In this document: in pieces, positions 24,070 through 36,029 of the stretch
Position numbering within the stretch: the stretch's first letter is position 1
Layout: every line of letters starts with the position of its first letter
DNA from: Rhizophagus irregularis
Taxonomy: Eukaryota > Glomeromycota > Glomeromycetes > Glomerales > Glomeraceae
Reading direction: 5' to 3'
Assembly (NCBI RefSeq): GCF_026210795.1
Contig: NC_089429.1
Coordinates: forward strand, 6,171,001 to 6,235,000
DNA length: 64,000 nt
The notes under the pieces: model-generated
The model's input: only the letters and a program-made list of their open reading frames with translations
Told to the model about the DNA's origin: nothing
Databases searched by the model: none
Made by a program: the position numbers and the translations under genes

Positions 24070-25220
24070 ACTTTTGCAGAATTTTATTCATTAGACACAA
24101 TATAAAATTTTAGAAACAATATAGTATAGCAACTCTTACTAGTTTACAACGAGTTATCTAAGTTTTTTCGTAGCGAAATATCGTCGATTCGGCGGTTCTA
24201 TTTTTATGTTTTCTGATATTAATTCTTGACTATAAGACAAAGACGTTCTTTTCTCAGTTTTTCGTTCCGGTGTGGTTTCTAACTTTAATTTCTTGGATTA
24301 TAGCTCTTTAGTAGCGCGGGATTGAAATCATCCATTTTTTTTTTAAGAGACGAATTTCGCATGGTAACAAATTCCGATTTTTGTATCATTTAAATTTGTT
24401 AAAATTTATAACTTTCTTACTTTTTTAAAAAAAATGGGATCAGGATTTAATTAAAGGGTTTAGGTTTCTTGATGTATGTTTCGTTGTTGCAAAATTTTCA
24501 ATTTTTTTAATTTTTTTTGTATAATTAATTGCTAGTCCGCATGTGGGCGGTGCAGATCATTTTAAGCATCAAAATTAATTTCCGCGGAGTTATTTAACTT
24601 AGAAAACTGAAAAATTTGAAAAAATCGCAAAAAAATCAATAATTGCTTAAAATTAGGTAGTTTTTACAGGTTTTTGAAGTCATTAAATCAAATATAAAAT
24701 AAAATCCGTATTTTTTCAATTAATTTTGTTTTAAAGAATATATTAATACATATGTAAAAGTATGTAAATATAAAATTTGAGGCTTCTAGCCGGTACTTTT
24801 ATAAGGCAAAAAAAAGTGGCGCAAATTTATTCAAAATATTGCCAAATTTTGACTAATTAGCAATGTTTAGTAATATTAAATACTTGAATAAAAAAGATAT
24901 AACCTCAAGGTTTTTTCAACAAAAATTTTAAATAATTTGATTAAAAATTGATCGACTTATCTATGGGGGAAACGCAGATTTCATATGTAATTTTGACTTG
25001 TTCAATTTATAGATGGATTTTTAAGATTTTGAGTTTTATAAGAATCACATTAAACATTTGGATAAAAAAAATCAAATCTCAAAGTCCTTTTAATAAAAAT
25101 TCAATGGGAAACGCAGATTTCAAATTTGCGGTAATTTTTCTATTCATCACATGCGGATCGGCAATTAAATCATTAATACATTTTATTAGTCCGAAGTCCG
25201 GATGTCCGTCCGACACGTCA
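24070..25220. other. Gene-free stretch with weak repeats
   Basis: Contains two copies of GGGAAACGCAGATTTCA (near 24966 and 25107) and TAGTCCG words near 24533 and 25187 that may border an old repeat. The frame at 24948-25271 has no known motif. Confidence 0.35.
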
Positions 25221-25224
25221 ACAA

Positions 25225-25364
25225 TGGGGGTCTTCACAAAAAACGTGATTGAGATTGAGATTGAAATTTAGTATAGAATTTCAATCTTACTAACATATTA
25301 AGATTGAAAATTCTATATGAAATCTCAATCTCAATCTCAATCACGTTTTTTGTGAAGACCCCCA
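25225..25364. mobile_element. 140-bp hairpin MITE
   Basis: TGGGGGTCTTCACAAAAAAC at the left is exactly inverted at the right end. The inverted arms extend ~45 bp through GTGATTGAGATTGAGATTGA, then partly onward, giving a near full-length hairpin with an A+T-rich loop. No convincing target duplication was identified. It could be a very short MITE or a solo foldback hairpin. The GAGATTGAGATTGA repeats in the stem may reflect slippage. Confidence 0.75.
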
Positions 25365-26669
25365 ATAAAACCTTAACAGCACTTCGAACTTAATAATGGT
25401 TTCCGTTCCCTAGTATTTTATTTTTATTCATCATAATATTAATTCTTTTTACTAATATACTTAATATGATGCCGTCATTCTGAAGATGGCGATAATGATT
25501 TAATTTAAGATTGTTCAAAAACGATAATTTTGTAACATCAACATTAATTTAGGTTTTTAAAGTGTGAATATTGATACTCGATAGTTCGATAGTTTTTAAT
25601 TTATCAACTAAATAATTTACCGAATAACTTAAATTAATGTTACACCATAATACATTATTGTATTATTGTATAAATACAAGACCGTTGTCCGTGTGAAATG
25701 GATTCACCCACATACAAATTTATTAAAATCAGGTGATTTCACCGTAATAAATCACACGTAAAAAATTTTGTATAAAAAAATTTTTAATTTGAGTGAATTT
25801 ATATATAGTTTTAATTAATTGAAATTTTATTATAATCTAAAATACATTTATTATGAATGGAAAAATCTATAATCTCGTTACATCATATTATGGTTCATGA
25901 GATTTTACAGACTCTTGATAACCACCACCACTGAAATCAAAAATAATTGAGATTGAAATGAACCAAAGATACTTACTTGGGTGATTTCTTCTTGAGTTTC
26001 ATTGGGTTTCTTTTGGATTTCTTCCTTGGGTCTTTTCTTGGATTTTATTTGGGTTTCTTTTTGGGTCTTCTTGTGCTTCTTTTCTTTGATTGGAGGAATG
26101 TCAAAAAAAGGTTATCCGTTATCTGATAAACAAATAAACAAAAAAAAATTTAATCAGGTGATATCACCTACGGTAAAAATAAGTACCTTTATAATCTTAT
26201 TATTTTACCTTTCAATTTGCAAGATACACATGGTACAATGGCTAATAATTTAATTAATAAAAAAAATCATTGAGTTCAATAATTGAATGATCCAATTATT
26301 GTAGATACTTTCTGGTTATAAGTTATTTATTGAATTTTATTAAATAAAAAAAATAAGTATGGAATTTTCAAATAGTATTGTACATTCTATACAATTTCTG
26401 GGTACTGTAGTATACTAAAGAAAATTATACCATAAGTTAAATATACTAACTATTCCCCTCTCATTTACGTATAGCGTTCGTATATAACTTTAGATGGGAG
26501 GGATACTTTATATACATACTAGAACTATACAGAAAGTTTATGAATAATATACTGTTCGTCGTTTTATAGTTATATTAAATATATACTGTCATCGATTTGA
26601 CAATTATTAATAGCTTATACCTTAATAATCAAATGAAACTTAATAACTTATTTCTTAAATATGTAGTAT
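25365..26669. other. Intergenic, downstream of the F-box gene
   Basis: A+T-rich. The frame at 26002-26253 begins in a local TGGGTTTCTTTTGGATTTCT repeat (about 25985-26085) and is not a credible gene. Nothing else seen. Confidence 0.45.
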
Positions 26670-28082
26670 TTATAGTTTCAAAAATTTATGAATAATACCA
26701 AGCTTTTTATATTTTTCTATCACTTCCATATTTCCTTCTTTAGCCTCTAAACTATTTTTACATCCCCTAAAAATAAAAGAAAACGGTCTTTGTGGTACAC
26801 GATTTTTCCAATTAATAAAAAATTCTTCTAAATCTTCTGGAGTTAATTTTGAACTTGAATTATAAAATAACTTTAACCTATAAAAATTTTTTGGTGAATA
26901 TTTTGCCAAAGATTCCAAAAGATCTTTTTCTTTTAACAGGTCGTTATCATGTCGAGTCCCAATACTTTCTAATTGTTGACAATTTTTAAGAATTAAATTT
27001 AATGTTTCAATCTTACCAAATAAAATAGACAATAATTGAAGATTTTGACAAAATTTAGCTATAGCTAAATTAATCGAATCATCAGAATTTTCACAACTAA
27101 TATAAAATTCTTTTAAATTTTTTCCATTATTTTCTAAGAATTTAATTATTACATCACTTTCTGGATATGCACATAAAAATTTTAAAATTTGTAATTGAGG
27201 CAAAATAACATTCTGTAACTTATCACTGAGTTCATGAAAATAATCTCTATTCCGAAACGTTAAAACAAGTTCTTGTAAATTTATGAAATTAGTAATAAAT
27301 GATAATGGCCCATTCTGATAATATTCTAATTTTAATTTAATTAAGGTATTTGAATGATTTGTTAATGAAGGTATGATATCTGTTTTCATATCTGTAATAT
27401 CATGTTTTAATCTTAATGATAAACATTTTAAATTATTTTGTGAAGAAATTAAATCATTTAAATCACTTGAAATTGATTTTTTAAATTCTATTGTTAATGA
27501 TTGAATATTGAAACTTATTTGAGATAATTTATGAAAAAATGAGAATTTAACATTGGAATTACAACTTAATTTTGAAAGTTTTTTTAAACAATCTTTTGCT
27601 TTAGGATAATGTAAAAATGATAAATTTATAGTGTTGGAATTATTGGTATAATAATATAATTTTTTCAAAGGAATTTTTTTCATAAACATCTTCATAATTT
27701 CTTCTTCAAGATATCTTTGACTTTTAAAGACATCAGCAATCATTCGAACAATTCCATGAACTGAAAGAACTTTACAAAATGATGCATAATCAAACAATGA
27801 AGTTCTTGAGATTTGACTTGAATTAAGGATTCCCTTCTGACGTAAATATTTTTTTGATTTATTAGGAAGGCAAATAATCAACATATTAAGAATTGATTTT
27901 TCCACTTTCAATCGATGTTCATAACCAACAAGGTTAATAGTCCAAATATTCCTCCACAATATTCTAACAGATATTTTACACCAAAGTCGATTAACTAATA
28001 AGCATGAATGTAAAGAGAATTTATCTTTCTCTAAATACTCCAAAATTTCTTTAAGACAATCAGCAGGAAGTCGAGAGGCCAT
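26670..28082 (-). CDS. F-box protein with diverged leucine-rich C-terminus
   Basis: Encodes 470 residues from the ATG at 28082. The open frame extends to an earlier ATG at 28133, but the second methionine gives MASRLPADCLKEIL, placing the F-box at residues 5-47 as in related proteins. The F-box core (L-P-x-D-C-L, LLVNRLWC, RILWRNIW) is the SKP1-binding domain of SCF ubiquitin ligases (family knowledge). The rest shows irregular Leu/Ile-rich segments (LSLRLKHDI, LKLEYYQNG, LQELVLTF, LQILKFL) typical of diverged LRR-like substrate-binding regions. It is intronless and intact, and ends with ...LGIIHKFLKL. A broken paralogue lies ~3 kb downstream at 23.2 kb. Predicted role is substrate recruitment for ubiquitination; the target is unknown. 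Confidence 0.9.
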   Translation of the reverse strand: MASRLPADCLKEILEYLEKDKFSLHSCLLVNRLWCKISVRILWRNIWTINLVGYEHRLKVEKSILNMLIICLPNKSKKYLRQKGILNSSQISRTSLFDYASFCKVLSVHGIVRMIADVFKSQRYLEEEIMKMFMKKIPLKKLYYYTNNSNTINLSFLHYPKAKDCLKKLSKLSCNSNVKFSFFHKLSQISFNIQSLTIEFKKSISSDLNDLISSQNNLKCLSLRLKHDITDMKTDIIPSLTNHSNTLIKLKLEYYQNGPLSFITNFINLQELVLTFRNRDYFHELSDKLQNVILPQLQILKFLCAYPESDVIIKFLENNGKNLKEFYISCENSDDSINLAIAKFCQNLQLLSILFGKIETLNLILKNCQQLESIGTRHDNDLLKEKDLLESLAKYSPKNFYRLKLFYNSSSKLTPEDLEEFFINWKNRVPQRPFSFIFRGCKNSLEAKEGNMEVIEKYKKLGIIHKFLKL

Positions 28083-29730
28083 TTTAATAATTAGTAGTAA
28101 AAAAGAAAATGTGTCCAAAATTTTTATTCCCAAATGTGAGTTGGCATTTACGCCTTTACGCCATTAGTAATCGTGCTACAAACAAATTACTAATAAATAT
28201 TCATTTAATTTGCCTGTTAACTACAATTGTACAAATTAATGTTGTTTGTGTTCAAATGGTATTAATTGGTGTTACTAAAATTAATTTGCAGATCAAAATA
28301 ATCTTCCTCCTGTTATCCTGTTATATTTTTTTTAATTAACTTTATAAATAGTGATGATAGGCGGTTTGCTCGGAAATGTTGATTATGTTGCCGCAGTAAA
28401 AATATTTCAATGTTTTTTACACAATGTAAAAATTCAAATAAAATTATTAATTTATAAGTAATGTTCAATAAAAGCTAATGCTTTTTATTATTCGATTATT
28501 TTTTTCTGTTCGCATTATATCAACGCTTAAGATTACAGATAAATCTACATGTAACCATCATGGACGAAAATTCAAGTGAAACCAATGTTACACAATTATG
28601 TTGTTGAAAATATTACATATGAAAATCCTATTACTATTTTATGAATGTAACATTTCTAAATTTTTAATTTCTAGTATTTTTTTTTAAAAAAAATACGATA
28701 AACATGCTAATAACATGTTAATAAATTATTATAATGAAAAATCCTCAAATTTATAATCATGCACGATCATTTTAAGGAATATTACAGCCGTTTTCAAAAT
28801 GATTGATGCTATTTATTTATGATTAAATATTTGAATACCAATATTCGTCTAGTTTTCGTTCATTATTCGTCCCGGTTTTCATCCGGTTTTCATCCGGTTT
28901 TCGGTTTTCATTTTTTTTCATCCAAACATAACAGCATCAACCATTTTGAAAACGGCGATAAAATTTAAAAGTAATATAATAGTAAATTACTAAATTACGA
29001 TAATAGAATTTTTTAATTTTTTATTTGCACACCTCAGATGAATAATAAGTATTTAATTATCAATAACGCTAATTGCTAAGGAAAAATCGACTAACAAAAG
29101 AAAAAAAAATGAAAAAAAAATGAAATGATAACCTACCCACTTTCTTAGTTCAAGAAGCTGAAATACTATGTCATACTAATTTTATAAAATTATTATTTAT
29201 TTATATTATGATTATTAGAAATGAAAGATGGGATCGATAATCTGCAACTCACAATAACGTTATCCATAATTTCGCAAATTGCAGATAACTATAGTATTGC
29301 TTCAAATCCACAATATCACGATGCAATCTGAAAGTTCGTTCTGGAAAATTACGACATACGGCTATCTTTCAACTCTATTACAAATAATACGGTATGCAAC
29401 ACTAATCGAAAGGATTTTTTAAATATTTTTAATCGTGTATCTATTATCTACATGAATTTAATTAAATTATTTTATTTACTTATGACACTTTATTACTCTT
29501 AACGCGTTAGGTTTATAGTAAAATTAACTCTTTATTGGGTAGATATGACATATTAATAATATAACTAAAGTTTTCCGCCTGATTTCCATTAAAGTCGTGT
29601 AGGTTTGATATTAAATCTTAGAATATAAATGTATACGGTATTTCCACATAACAGGCTTGCTAAAGTTAACTGTAATCACGTTCGATATTTTTTAAGAAAA
29701 GAACATGTAATAATAAGATTTTGAATTACC
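28083..29730. other. Intergenic stretch upstream of the F-box gene
   Basis: A+T-rich. Contains a short direct repeat of CATCCGGTTTT at about 28868-28900. The plus frame at 28109-28339 has no known motif. The F-box promoter presumably lies just above 28082, but no clear element was seen. Confidence 0.4.
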
Positions 29731-29739
29731 GAGAATTTC

Positions 29740-31450
29740 ACTAGGTTTAGATGATGATGGCGATGAAGGAAGAAGCTGGGTAAATAACCTAAGAATTATA
29801 TACGATAACGAGCCGACCGGGCCTGAAAAAGTTTATCCCAAGCATTCTACCATAACAAGCTATGAAATCGTGTCCATCTCTGATGCCTGAAATGTCGTAA
29901 TTATCATCAGAGTCATCTTCATCAACATCCCAAATCTCTAATTTATCTGGACAAGGAAAAATGTATGTTTCACGCCTTTTCTCGGTCAGAAGAATTCAGT
30001 GTATTAGAACATAATGCACTATTGGATGCGTTAAATTACCCTGTGAAGGGTTTAAGTCTTTTCAAATATGATCAACAGTATTACTAATTCGAGACTACGA
30101 ATTCATCATGCAAAGCTCGATTATTTTTCGATCGATAACCCTCTATCCTCGCCCTCTTCTTCACACCATTACGCAGCGTTTGATATTCCGCGGACTTCTT
30201 GGACCAAAGTCGAGAAAGTCACGGCCACTAACCTTCTGCTTTCACATTATTTCCAAGTCATCGTTGTCAAGTCCGCTAACGTGAGCTCGTCATTTCCAGT
30301 AGCAGTAGTTGAAGCAGGCGTATTAGTTTCAGACAGTGCTTTTATAGGCTATTTGGCTCAGATAAAAATGTGTTACGTTCGGAGTGATTGACCGATGTGG
30401 AATAGAAGCATTTCTAGGGATTTTATGTCGCACAGACATTGCATCATCACACGACATTTATCGAGTATTCATCAAGAACAGTATCAATGCTTTATTTTTT
30501 TGCTGGAAGCTGGTTTATAGTATACAAAAGACCAAAATATTCCTAACGATCAGGTGCGGATGTTGGGATATCTAGATAGACTATAACATGAATGTCCTTT
30601 TCAGGTATGTCCTTGGAAAAACATTCGGAAATCTTAGACATTAGGTTCAACGCTTTCCATTTAGGCTCGTAAGTATTGCTTTAACACTGTGTATAGTTAA
30701 CCGAATTTAGTAATCGGAATATTATCAAATAGGGGCGCATATGCTTTTTTAATTTCCTTTCGGAGTAAATGAATAGGTTCCTTGTCGTCAATCCTAACTA
30801 TAACGATATGTTGAACCCGATATTCCCGACCAAATCACTAGGAACAGTAAGACAATTAAGTAGGATTACTGGCATTTTGTTTTTCCTAAATATAAAGGTC
30901 CATAATGAATGGATTTTCATTTGTATGGATGCAAAGAAGCTTCGAAACATTTTTCTATTAAAATAACATGTTCGTATACGCACCTTATTTTTTCGCGGGA
31001 AGGTTGACTGAACTTCTACAGTTATTGGCACTTTATATCTCATTACTGTAGTCCGCCAAAAATAAAAAGACCGAACGCCGAAGATAAGGAAGATGATTAT
31101 CATTACCATATGATGCTTGAAGGTTCATGAAATTGGAAACTTGATTTCTTTTAGTTTAGCGATCTCCCCTGCAAGACTCAAAGTTGGATAACTCGTGTAG
31201 ATCTCGGAAATTGCGAAGTCCTCAGCCCTTCGTAACATATGCTTTTGACGTTAATATTAACTTATAGAGTAGGCCCCGTGTCGCAACAAAGCATTTTCAC
31301 ATTCCTCTTGTGTTTGTTTGTATGGGAAAAAAGATAGAGGTATGGTTTTTGATTATATGCAATTAATATATCGCACGGAAGTTACACAATTTGTGGCTCA
31401 GCAAAAAAAATCTTCCGAGATGATGATCACCGCTCTGGTTCAACGATGAC
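29740..31450 (+). pseudogene. Mosaic of unrecognised coding relics
   Basis: This block is noticeably less A+T-rich than its surroundings. Coding-like plus-strand pieces include MFHAFSRSEEFSVLEHNALL (near 29960), the frame at 30068-30391 containing IPRTSWTKVEKVTATNLLLS, CKTQSWITRVDLGNCEV (near 31170) and RTEVTQFVAQQKKSSEMM (near 31375). A minus-strand acidic stretch (EIWDVDEDDSDDNYDISGIR, near 29890-29940) is equally plausible locally. Stops and frameshifts separate the pieces, and I recognise no family. It is best seen as ruins of one or more genes, perhaps old transposon cargo. Confidence 0.3.
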
Positions 31451-31564
31451 TGTACCATTGCATAAGTGAACGTCTCTTTATCGTCTCTTCGTTAAATCCA
31501 AATTGTTAATACTAACTGACTAAAAATTTCCTTTAATGCGGAAATGTGGTCGTGATTAGTTTTT

Positions 31565-33120
31565 GTCAAAGAGTTTGATTGGTTTCGCTTGAACATAAGG
31601 TACCCCTCTTCTGCGATAATTGACAATAGCGTAATTTTGCGCAGGAGAGGTATTGTTTCTAGGACAATGCCTTAAAGCTTCGGATGCAATAGTTATAGCG
31701 TTCGACAAATTTGTAGCTCCATGTGTTACCACTGCATACAGCTCCTATATTTCGTAAATATTGAGGGAGTAAATCGTACTTATTTAGAAATGCGTGGAAA
31801 CATTTAATACCAGGGCAACCAGGCGTACCGGGATCTTTTAACTGCCCAGATGAAATTGCATCTTGTATCCATTTAAGTAACTGTTTAGCTATTTTTTTTC
31901 CATTGAACTAAATGCACTCGATGTTTCACATAGCCAGTTACGCTCCCAGCAAGAGCCTGTAAATCAGGTTTGCTAGATACATCGTAGCCATCTTTCCTTA
32001 ACCGATTCTAACGCAAAATGGTCTGGATAATTAATTAATGCCCTCATTTTGCGACGTAAGCGCTCCTCTTTTTGGTTTTCATTAGCTACACGGGTTGTAT
32101 TAGGATCTAACGTAGCATAAGTTATTTTTTCTGAAGCGTTAAGCTTGATATATATATATATATATATATATCGTAATTCTCTTCGAAGTCTGGAGAGGCG
32201 TGATGAGGCAGAACTAGCACTTGAGGTAGGCTGATTCAACTAAGACTTTGCGTATTGCTTTTACTTCCATTTCACTAAGATTGTCCTGAACAATACGCCG
32301 AACCAATTTTTCAATACTCTCTTCTTGCGAAACTTGACATACATTCACCGCACCTCCTTCCCGATTCTGTACTCTTTTCACTCTGTCTGTTAGAAGTTCA
32401 AGTAATTTAGATGCAAGTTCATCAGGGCTCATTCCCGAATGAAGCTTATGGTCTTCAACAATCTAATTCTATCGATATAACCTAATACCATGTCCGCAAT
32501 TGTGACCTAGATTATACCAGTACAGGGTTATAGTGTGTAGATAAAACTTCAATTCGAAAAATATTTATGCAGGCTGGTAGGCAAAATGGACGTGCTTACC
32601 CTCGTCGCACTCATTAGCATACTCGAGGAGAATGGTATGATGTGGTGAAGAGGCGATCAATTGAACGCTTCCACATTTTTTTGATGGTCGAAGGTGCTGC
32701 CAACTTTTTTTCCATTCCAGATCAGTCTTTCTCGTACAGTCATATCCATATATCCTCGGGGGTCATCTTCAAATTTTTTCGCTCATTCACAGGTTCGGTT
32801 TCATCCTACCGCGCTAGTGTGTTGCGCTTATTTTCGTCCTGGATAGTTACGAACCTATCGGTGTCCCCACCGAGGGCGATTTCCCTTTTTCTGAGACGCC
32901 CTTCGCAATGCGCTCTGGCTGGGATGATTGTAGGCGTGAATCCTGTTGAGGTACGACTTCTTTACCTTTTTCGGGCGTCTGAGAAGGTTCGGGATTGGAA
33001 TTGACCACAGGCTCAGGTTTTGCAACTGTTTGTTCGTCAGTTTGAGGAGGTTCATCCATTCCAGAGGTGCTAGATGTTGACGCTATCTGGATTTCTGGCA
33101 CGTACTTCCGCGGTCTTGTT
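31565..33120 (-). pseudogene. Frameshifted gene of unknown family
   Basis: Minus-strand frames join collinearly. A Pro/Ser/Glu-rich segment (33101-32847, SQTPEKGKEVVPQQ) is followed by DPRGYMDMTVRERLIWNGKK (near 32770), a helical segment at 32432-32214 (SPDELASKLLELLTDRVKRV), and a basic segment at 32239-31973 (NENQKEERLRRKMRALINYP). Then come CWERNWLCETSSAFSSMEKK and DAISSGQLKDPGTPGCPGIK (near 31945-31825), and finally AVVTHGATNLSNAITIASEA and QNYAIVNYRRRGVPYVQAKP (near 31740-31585). At least four frame breaks, and a (TA)12 run inserted at 32148-32171 coding Tyr-Ile repeats, show it is dead. Codon text is good, so decay is recent. I do not recognise the family; it may be a multicopy Glomeromycotina protein. 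Confidence 0.45.
32148..32171. repeat. (TA)12 microsatellite
   Basis: A pure TA run lies inside the decayed gene at 31565-33120 and adds a string of Tyr/Ile codons to the surviving frame. Confidence 0.9.
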
Positions 33121-33169
33121 TTCAGGTAAGTCAGTTTGTAGAGTGTCAGAGAATTCTTTGATATCGCCC

Positions 33170-35085
33170 TTCTTATCTATATTATAAAAATAAAAATAAA
33201 ATCTTTTCTTTTATTGACATCATTATTTTACACAATTTATTACACAATTTATTTAGATTTGTTGTAACTAATGGTTTATTAGATTATGACATTATGTGAT
33301 AATCTATCTAATTAAAATCTATTTGTCATATTTAGATTACCCTGTATAAATAACTTGAATTGTGTAACATTGAAAAGTGTGATATTCTTGCGTTCGTAAT
33401 TAATTAACTGACTATCTTTAAACTAATACATTTCCAGTTAATTAAAATTTTAACTTGATTTTTTTTATTCTGATGGATTAATACTAACAAAAAAAAGTAT
33501 AATTTTTCTTATTAATTGCATTTATTTGCGGTCATTTCCGCTCTCTTAGTTACCACGAACCAATAATAATTTTTTTTTATTTTTCAGTTTTTACCTTAAC
33601 TACCTTTTTAGTCTTTTTTTTTATTAATTTTTTTCTCTCTTTTTATCATTATTGTTTCTTTTGGTTAACTTAACTTTTTGCTTTGTTTATCAAATTTTTT
33701 TTAACCCAAAAAATTTAGTTTATTCTTTTTTTTTGGTTTGGGTCAAGACTATAGAACTATGTCCTACGGCTTTTTCGATGTTTTAGTGAGATTTTTTTTA
33801 GTCAATGATATTGTTTCTGACTAATAAATTTGTGAAAATTTTTTTTGATATTAACGAATTTTTTTTAGTGAGATTGTTTTTAATTATATAGATATTTTGT
33901 AATTAAATCTATAATAAATTTTTGATAAATCTATATATCTAAAAAAACTATATAACAAAAAAAATTTGTCTGACGTCTCTGCATAACTGATAATAATTTG
34001 AATTGTGTAACTTGAAATCCCATGCCATATAATTAAAACCCGTGACATGCCTCCACCTGATCTATTTATTCCAATCAAATACAATTTCAGTTAATAAAAT
34101 TTTACCTTAATCGGAATTTTTTTTTTGATTATTAATTTTAAATTTTTCGTTTTTTTTCAAACTGAAAAAAAAATTTTTTCCCTTTCTTCTTTCGGTTTAG
34201 TTTTTTTCTTTCAAACCGAAAAATTTTGTTTTTTCTCATTCTTTCCCGTTTAGGTTTAATTTTTTTTCCCAAACTGAAAAATATTTTTCGGTACTTATTT
34301 TTTTTCAGATTCCTTTTTTTTTGAAAATTTTCCTTTTTTTGAACCGATTCTTTCTTTATCCTTTTTCTTCCCCCAAATTTATTTTTAATTTTTTTTTCTT
34401 TCAATTTTTTTTATAATAACATGTAGAAAGATGATTAAGATTTTCAATTAAATTGAACGCTGGATAAATAGTTTGATTTTCAAATTCATAAAAATCAAAA
34501 AAAAATTGATATTTTTACAATATTTTATAATTAATTAATTAAAGAAATTCTTGATTTAATAATAGACTATTATAACCAAATCCATATCCGAAATTCTCTA
34601 AATAATCACCAGATTTTTGAATAAAAAATTTAATTCAAATGGTTTAGTTAAATTGATAATTTATCGAATAAAAATGAGTATCAAAAGAATAATAATAAAT
34701 GAAATGAGCAGATTTCTAATATTTAATTGTTCAAATATTTTTCCTAAGTTGATTATAAGTTTAAAATTGACGTAATATAAAATAATAAGAGATAATTATA
34801 AAATTTATAATTAATTAATAAAAATATTTGTAGTATTTTCATAATATTAAAGTTTTTTCAAAATACTTCTAAAAAATTAATCAATTTTTATTGATAATTA
34901 TTTTTTCACAATTCCTAATTCATCCGAATTTCACTCTACACTCAAACATCAAATCATTAATATAAATAGCTACATTATTTAAAAATAATTTATTATTTAT
35001 ATCATTCTAATATTATAAATATAATTTAATACATATTTTTTGTTACCTAATTATTACCATATTAAATTTAAAAAAACTCATTGGT
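33170..35085. other. A+T-rich gene-free stretch
   Basis: T-rich with runs such as TTTTCAAACTGAAAAA at 34150-34340. A weak direct repeat (TTGAATTGTGTAAC) occurs at about 33355 and 33998. The lysine-rich frame at 34138-34404 is low complexity. It may include the body of the non-autonomous Helitron whose 3' end is at 35114. Confidence 0.4.
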
Positions 35086-35114
35086 CCCGGTGCGAAGCAA
35101 CGGGTGACAGCTAG
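35086..35114 (+). mobile_element. Helitron 3' terminus (non-autonomous copy)
   Basis: CCCGGTGC-GAA-GCAACGGG forms a stem of seven pairs in eight with a 3-nt loop. Six nucleotides later CTAG ends the element and the next base is T. Hairpin, CTRR and a following T are the canonical Helitron 3' end. The 5' TC end cannot be fixed in the A+T-rich DNA to the left, and no Rep or helicase text lies there, so this is a non-autonomous or truncated copy. The hairpin differs from that of the element at 39969-44627. Confidence 0.55.
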
Positions 35115-35119
35115 TTAGT

Positions 35120-36025
35120 AATTAAAATGTTTACAATAACTCGTGATTTTTCATATGTTCTAAAGTACTGTAAGAATCGTTCTTCTAAAAATAGGAACTT
35201 CTAAGCCATATTTTTTAAGCCATATTATGCTAAGCCTAGTGTTATTAATCTGGTTCAGTCCAACTTGAGGCCAAGCTTGTTAAAATCAAACTAGATTATA
35301 TTGCATCAACTTGAAATTACAAGTTGGGTTCTGAAATCCAATAGGACTACTAATTGGGTCAATAGAAACAGAAACCTCAAAAGCTAATGGGTTTTGACTG
35401 GCAATAATTTTTGATGTTTATTATTTTTATATAAATTTATTCATTTATTATCCCTATAATAAATTCTTCAGAAAAATAATCACGTGTCTGGGTTTCTTCG
35501 GAATAAAAACTAATTTATTCAGTTGGAGTTTTCAAAAATTTTTTTACATTTTTATAACCATTAAATTAAATAACTCTAATAGCAAAGTCATCTTAAAATG
35601 GTTCTAATGATTCCATAAATCTTTCTTAGATTCTATAAAATCTTTTTATAAAGTTAAAATTTATTTATTAGAATCATTTCCTTTTTTTAATAAAGTCAGA
35701 GGTCATTTTTTATTTTACTGAGTTTCTAAAATTCTCTAATAATATTTGAACAAACCTATCAATCTAGTACTGTCCAGTTCTCACATTATACTAAGCCTAT
35801 GCTAAGCCATAAGCTCATAATATGCTTAAAGTATAATATGTTAAACAACTATATTATGCTTATTCTGTCATACTACACTAAGCCATATTATATGTCTAAG
35901 CCATATTGTGCATATTGTGCATATATTAGTAGCTTTTTCAAAAATTTGTTCATTCACATTTGAAAAATTTGTAAATGATAAGTAACAAGAAAAATTAGTA
36001 TACTTTAGCAAAAATTCAATGAACT
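35120..36025. other. Gene-free stretch with TAAGCCATATTATG words
   Basis: Copies of CTAAGCCATATTAT-like words cluster near 35200-35235 and 35790-35910 in direct orientation. Nothing coding was recognised. Confidence 0.35.
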
Positions 36026-36029
36026 CATA

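Noticed and set aside
31973-32239. Tyr-Ile repeat protein segment
   Set aside because: Caused by the (TA)12 microsatellite inside a decayed gene, not a real domain.
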